The notes below the pieces were generated by a model. That model made no database searches and was not told where the DNA came from. It was given only the letters and a program-made list of their open reading frames with translations. A stretch of DNA of 21,709 nt from a virus. The stretch is taken from IMG/VR virus record IMGVR_UViG_3300027720_000035, positions 1 to 21,709 of that record. One strand, given 5' to 3'. The stretch's first letter is position 1; each line of letters begins with the position of its first letter. The position numbers and the translations under genes are program-made. Of this stretch, positions 19,487 through 21,709 are shown one piece after another.

Positions 19487-19888
19487 ATGACAGAAGAACA
19501 ATTAATGGAAGTCTTGATCCAATTAGCGGATCAGGGGGTTACTGGTATTAAAATACATTATGATGGTGGTGGAGATAGTGGAGCTATTGAAGCTATAGTA
19601 TATACAGATAAAGAAGATGCAGAATTTTCTGATATTGATCTTCTAAATGAGTGGGATGAAAATATAGCTCTTGCTACATTGAACTCTAGTGCAGATGCAA
19701 ATATTCAGAACTTTGCCCATGAAACAATACTTGATAATATTGAGGATTGGTGGAATAATGAAGGTGGTTATGGAGATTTATTAATTAAAGTTCCTTCAGG
19801 TGAATATCTTATAAATAACAATGTTAGAATTGTGGAAATTGAAGACTACACACATGAGGGTAATTTATTTAAAAACACAGAAGAATAA
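19487..19888 (+). CDS. DUF6878-like hypothetical protein, 133 aa
   Basis: A 133-aa acidic protein. IKIHYDGGGDSGAIEAI (22-38) and ILDNIEDWWNNEGGYGDLLI (81-100) are the hallmarks of a phage and bacterial family that I believe is DUF6878: a strand with D-G-x-G-D-S-G followed by a W-W-N-N-E-G-G-Y-G turn. No function is known for it. It lies two bases after the nuclease gene and ends on the start of the next gene, whose product belongs to another uncharacterised family that I recall in similar settings. Confidence 0.72.
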   Translation: MTEEQLMEVLIQLADQGVTGIKIHYDGGGDSGAIEAIVYTDKEDAEFSDIDLLNEWDENIALATLNSSADANIQNFAHETILDNIEDWWNNEGGYGDLLIKVPSGEYLINNNVRIVEIEDYTHEGNLFKNTEE

Positions 19889-20229
19889 TGTCACATCCAC
19901 TAGAACATGCTAAATCATCAGTAAGAAGATGGGGTGGGCAAATATCTGATTATCAGTTAATTCATGAGTGGTTTGATGAAACTAAGGCTTGGATTGGACA
20001 CAGTAAACATAGAATGTTCCGTCATCATAGTGAGGGAATATTTGAATGTGAGAAAAAGTTTGGGCCAAGTTTTGAAAATTCAGAGGGCAAAACAGTGTAT
20101 ACAAGATATGTTGGAGAACAACATGTTAAAGAGGATTGCAATGGTTATATACCAAGTGCAAAAGAATGGGTGGATAATATAAATACACCTACAGAGTGGA
20201 TGATTAAAACTTTAAAAATTGAAGACTAA
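19888..20229 (+). CDS. DUF6915-like hypothetical protein, 113 aa
   Basis: A 113-aa protein rich in His and Trp: HPLEHAKSSVRRWGG, IHEWFDETKAWIGHSKHRMF, RHHSEGIFECEKKFG, RYVGEQHVKEDCNGYIP. This fits the family I know as DUF6915 (HPLEHA...HEWFD...HHSEGI...GEQHV). The many conserved His residues suggest metal binding or catalysis, but no activity has been established as far as I know. It overlaps both neighbours by one base. It ends KIED, encoded by the repeated junction sequence. Confidence 0.75.
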   Translation: MSHPLEHAKSSVRRWGGQISDYQLIHEWFDETKAWIGHSKHRMFRHHSEGIFECEKKFGPSFENSEGKTVYTRYVGEQHVKEDCNGYIPSAKEWVDNINTPTEWMIKTLKIED

Positions 20230-20231
20230 TG
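20216..20231 (+). repeat. Gene-junction repeat, copy 1
   Basis: AAATTGAAGACTAATG, ending with the start codon of the 98-aa gene. An identical 16-mer lies at 20524-20539 and a near-copy at 20651-20664. Confidence 0.6.
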
Positions 20232-20525
20232 GAAGATGTAATACAAATAACACATGAAAGTTTGTTAGAAAATGACTGGATATGCTCTGATGTAGAAAAT
20301 CAAAAGTATAGCCATGCTTTTTTTCCAAATATAATATTATTTCTGACTAAGGATTATGGTATTGATAACAACTATATGATAAAGATATTGTCAGCTCCGG
20401 ATATTGGAGAAACTGTAAATTTAAATATAAATTGCGCTACCATTAATGATCTAAGAGGACTTGCTCATTTATTTCATAAAGTAAGTGCTGTAGGTTTGAT
20501 TAAAACACTATTGATAAATTACTAA
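20229..20525 (+). CDS. Hypothetical protein, 98 aa
   Basis: A 98-aa protein: HESLLENDWICSDVENQKYS, FFPNIILFLTKDYGI, then MIKILSAPDIGETVNL and LRGLAHLFHKVSAVGLIK. It looks like a small alpha-beta domain with a hydrophobic core and no catalytic motif. The start overlaps the previous stop by one base. After its own stop, the 16-base junction repeat appears out of frame before the next ATG. Confidence 0.7.
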   Translation: MEDVIQITHESLLENDWICSDVENQKYSHAFFPNIILFLTKDYGIDNNYMIKILSAPDIGETVNLNINCATINDLRGLAHLFHKVSAVGLIKTLLINY

Positions 20526-20539
20526 ATTGAAGACTAATG
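20524..20539 (+). repeat. Gene-junction repeat, copy 2
   Basis: An exact copy of 20216-20231 (AAATTGAAGACTAATG). Here it spans the last two bases of the 98-aa gene's stop and the ATG at 20537, so it is not coding for the IED end as in copy 1. Confidence 0.6.
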
Positions 20540-20662
20540 ACAGAAGATGAATTTAATGAGTGGTTGTATAATTTAGAATTACAAACACTTACAGATGAAC
20601 TTAAAGATGATATAATTGAAAAAGTCCAAGATCTGATTACCTTTTTAAATATTGAAGATTAA
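20537..20662 (+). CDS. Small acidic hypothetical protein, 41 aa
   Basis: A 41-aa acidic helical peptide: MTEDEFNEWLYNLELQTLTD, then ELKDDIIEKVQDLITFLNIE and a final Asp. The stop overlaps the next start by one base. The last codons form a near-copy of the junction repeat (ATTGAAGATTAATG, 20651-20664). The start lies in the exact repeat at 20524-20539. Coupling and regular codon use support a gene; no function can be proposed. Confidence 0.6.
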   Translation: MTEDEFNEWLYNLELQTLTDELKDDIIEKVQDLITFLNIED

Positions 20663-20664
20663 TG
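20651..20664 (+). repeat. Gene-junction repeat, copy 3 (one base different)
   Basis: ATTGAAGATTAATG differs from copies 1 and 2 by C to T. It ends with the ATG at 20662 and encodes the final I-E-D of the 41-aa protein. Confidence 0.55.
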
Positions 20665-21090
20665 ATTTTAAGTAGAGATGAAGTTAAAAATTTAGTAAAT
20701 ATGATGAAGTCACCAGATAAAGAAAATAATTATCTGGTGTACAAAGTTTTAGAAGATCTAGATTTAGAAGCCAATCTTGGAGAAATACTTGTTATTTTTA
20801 GATATGGTAACTATAGACTAGACGAGTGGGAACGAGATTGTAAAAAGGTTTATGATTTTATAATAAATAAGCTACATGATTACAATGGTGGATGGGATTC
20901 AAAACCTACAACAAGTGATATCTTATCATTACTGACCAAGAATAATGCTTCTAAAGATTCTATAGAATTATTTCTAGAATACTTTATGATGAATCTTGGT
21001 AGAATGTTGGACAATATGGGATATCCGACAGACAAGTTTGAGTTAACAATTAAATTAAAAGACAATGGACAAACAGCAGAGTCTAAGTAA
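20662..21090 (+). CDS. Hypothetical protein with an MMKS domain, 142 aa
   Basis: A 142-aa helical protein. Its N-terminus (SRDEVKNLVNMMKSPDKENN, then YKVLEDLDL) resembles a segment of the 169-aa protein at 10665. The middle (LDEWERDCKKVYDFIINKLH) and the end (SDILSLLTKNNASKDSIELF) are further helices, and the C-terminus is a short beta pair (KFELTIKLKDNGQ). No catalytic motif. It overlaps the upstream gene by one base and the downstream metallopeptidase-like gene by 26 bases. Confidence 0.72.
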   Translation: MILSRDEVKNLVNMMKSPDKENNYLVYKVLEDLDLEANLGEILVIFRYGNYRLDEWERDCKKVYDFIINKLHDYNGGWDSKPTTSDILSLLTKNNASKDSIELFLEYFMMNLGRMLDNMGYPTDKFELTIKLKDNGQTAESK

Positions 21091-21709
21091 AATTAGTAAA
21101 GAGCTAATGTTGAAAGAGCCCTATTATGGGTTCTTTCTTATTATGCTCAATAAAATGTGGAGAAAAGATCTTCCTACGGCAGGTGTGAGTAAGAATGGTA
21201 TCAACTATCAGTTGGCTATCAATGAGGAGTTTTGGACAAGTCTTAGTGAGAAGCATCAAATGGGATTACTCAAGCATGAGTTATTGCATATTGCCTTTGG
21301 ACATCTAGTAAGTTTTGGTTCTTTTAGAAACAAGAAACTTGCTAATGTTGCAATGGACATGGAGATCAATCAGTATATTGATTCAGAATATTTGCCAGAT
21401 GGAGGTATAAATATAAATGACTATGAAGATCTTGATCTTGATATTAAAGCAGGTTGTAGATATTATTATGATAAACTACAACAGCTTAAAGATGAGAAAG
21501 ATAAGAATGGTACCTGTGGGAATGATGAGATGGACAAGTTGCTAGACAACATAGATAATGGAGATGTTCCTGATCACAGTACTTGGGAAGAGTTTGATGA
21601 TCTTAGTGAAGCTGAGAAAAAACTAATTGAAAAACAATTACAGAAAGTTTTATCAGATGCTAAAGAACAAACTATTAAGAAGCGGGGGAATGTTCCAGGT
21701 GAGATAGAA
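21065..21709 (+). CDS. Metallopeptidase-like protein (DUF2201/VWA type), 3' end cut
   Basis: An open frame from ATG 21065 runs to the window edge (215 codons, no stop). The product starts MDKQQSLSKISKELMLKEPY and contains GLLKHELLHIAFGH (67-80), with a zinc-peptidase HExxH at H71-E72-x-x-H75 and a further His80, then NVAMDMEINQYID. This fits the putative metallopeptidase domain (DUF2201 N-terminal) that precedes a VWA domain in bacterial and phage proteins, often next to a MoxR-type ATPase. The VWA half would lie beyond the window. An acidic linker with DEMDKLLDNIDNGDVPDHST follows. It overlaps the preceding gene by 26 bases. Confidence 0.85.
   Translation, partial: MDKQQSLSKISKELMLKEPYYGFFLIMLNKMWRKDLPTAGVSKNGINYQLAINEEFWTSLSEKHQMGLLKHELLHIAFGHLVSFGSFRNKKLANVAMDMEINQYIDSEYLPDGGININDYEDLDLDIKAGCRYYYDKLQQLKDEKDKNGTCGNDEMDKLLDNIDNGDVPDHSTWEEFDDLSEAEKKLIEKQLQKVLSDAKEQTIKKRGNVPGEIE

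Noticed and set aside
20168-20176. Possible DnaA box (TTATCCACC on the minus strand)
   Set aside because: A single 8-of-9 match inside a coding region, with no cluster; expected by chance in AT-rich DNA.

Overview
The window looks like part of a tailed bacteriophage genome infecting a member of the Bacteroidota, with gene content resembling the crAss-like phages. The grounds are: very AT-rich DNA; tightly packed genes with ATGA and TAATG overlaps; no Shine-Dalgarno sequences but A-rich leaders before most starts; a phage replication and repair set (DnaB-like helicase, DnaG-like primase, Sak4-like ATPase, family 1 uracil-DNA glycosylase, SF2 helicase, HNH nuclease); a tRNA-Arg(UCU); and a ClpS adaptor whose sequence has the Bacteroidota style. 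TAA, TAG and TGA all end genes, so no stop-codon reassignment is seen. No structural (capsid, tail, terminase) gene is visible, so this is probably the early or replication half of the genome. The crAss-like assignment is an inference from gene content.

Bases 1-4800 are a loosely packed accessory region. Small genes, most of unknown function (a zinc-ribbon protein, a coiled-coil protein, a tiny lipoprotein, a tail-anchored membrane protein, a lone tRNA), are separated by unusually long intergenic stretches. Two of these stretches (about 216-532 and 2148-2442) hold dense, mutually consistent stem-loops and look like structured RNAs. A 27-base element occurs in two copies with a compensatory base-pair change, and a TATTTATTAACT leader sequence recurs before three transcription units. 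The 159-aa gene at 4299 sits alone between two strong terminators.

Bases 4846-8789 are a plus-strand run: unknown protein, HNH nuclease, ParB-like protein, SF2 helicase, ClpS, a small conserved protein, a stand-alone DnaA-domain-IV-like DNA-binding protein and a small unknown. Bases 8811-9825 form an envelope cassette: an exported protein, a small membrane protein and an RlpA-like double-psi beta-barrel protein with a signal peptide. Bases 9829-11537 are small unknown genes, preceded in part by a perfect 12-bp inverted repeat at 10125-10153.

Two minus-strand islands interrupt the layout: 11482-12818 (a small FlbD-like protein and a metallophosphoesterase with an N-terminal helical domain) and 13211-13504. 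Between and after them come a NinB-like protein (plus strand) and the core replication module from 13534 to 19484: uracil-DNA glycosylase, an unknown replication-linked protein, a small membrane protein, DnaB-like helicase, an unknown, the Sak4-like ATPase, a likely ssDNA-binding partner, a terminator, the DnaG-like primase and a GIY-YIG/SegE-like nuclease. The right end (19487-21090) is a chain of tiny overlapping genes (DUF6878-like, DUF6915-like and unknowns) joined by a repeated ATTGAAGACTAATG junction. It runs into the start of an HExxH metallopeptidase-like gene cut by the window edge.
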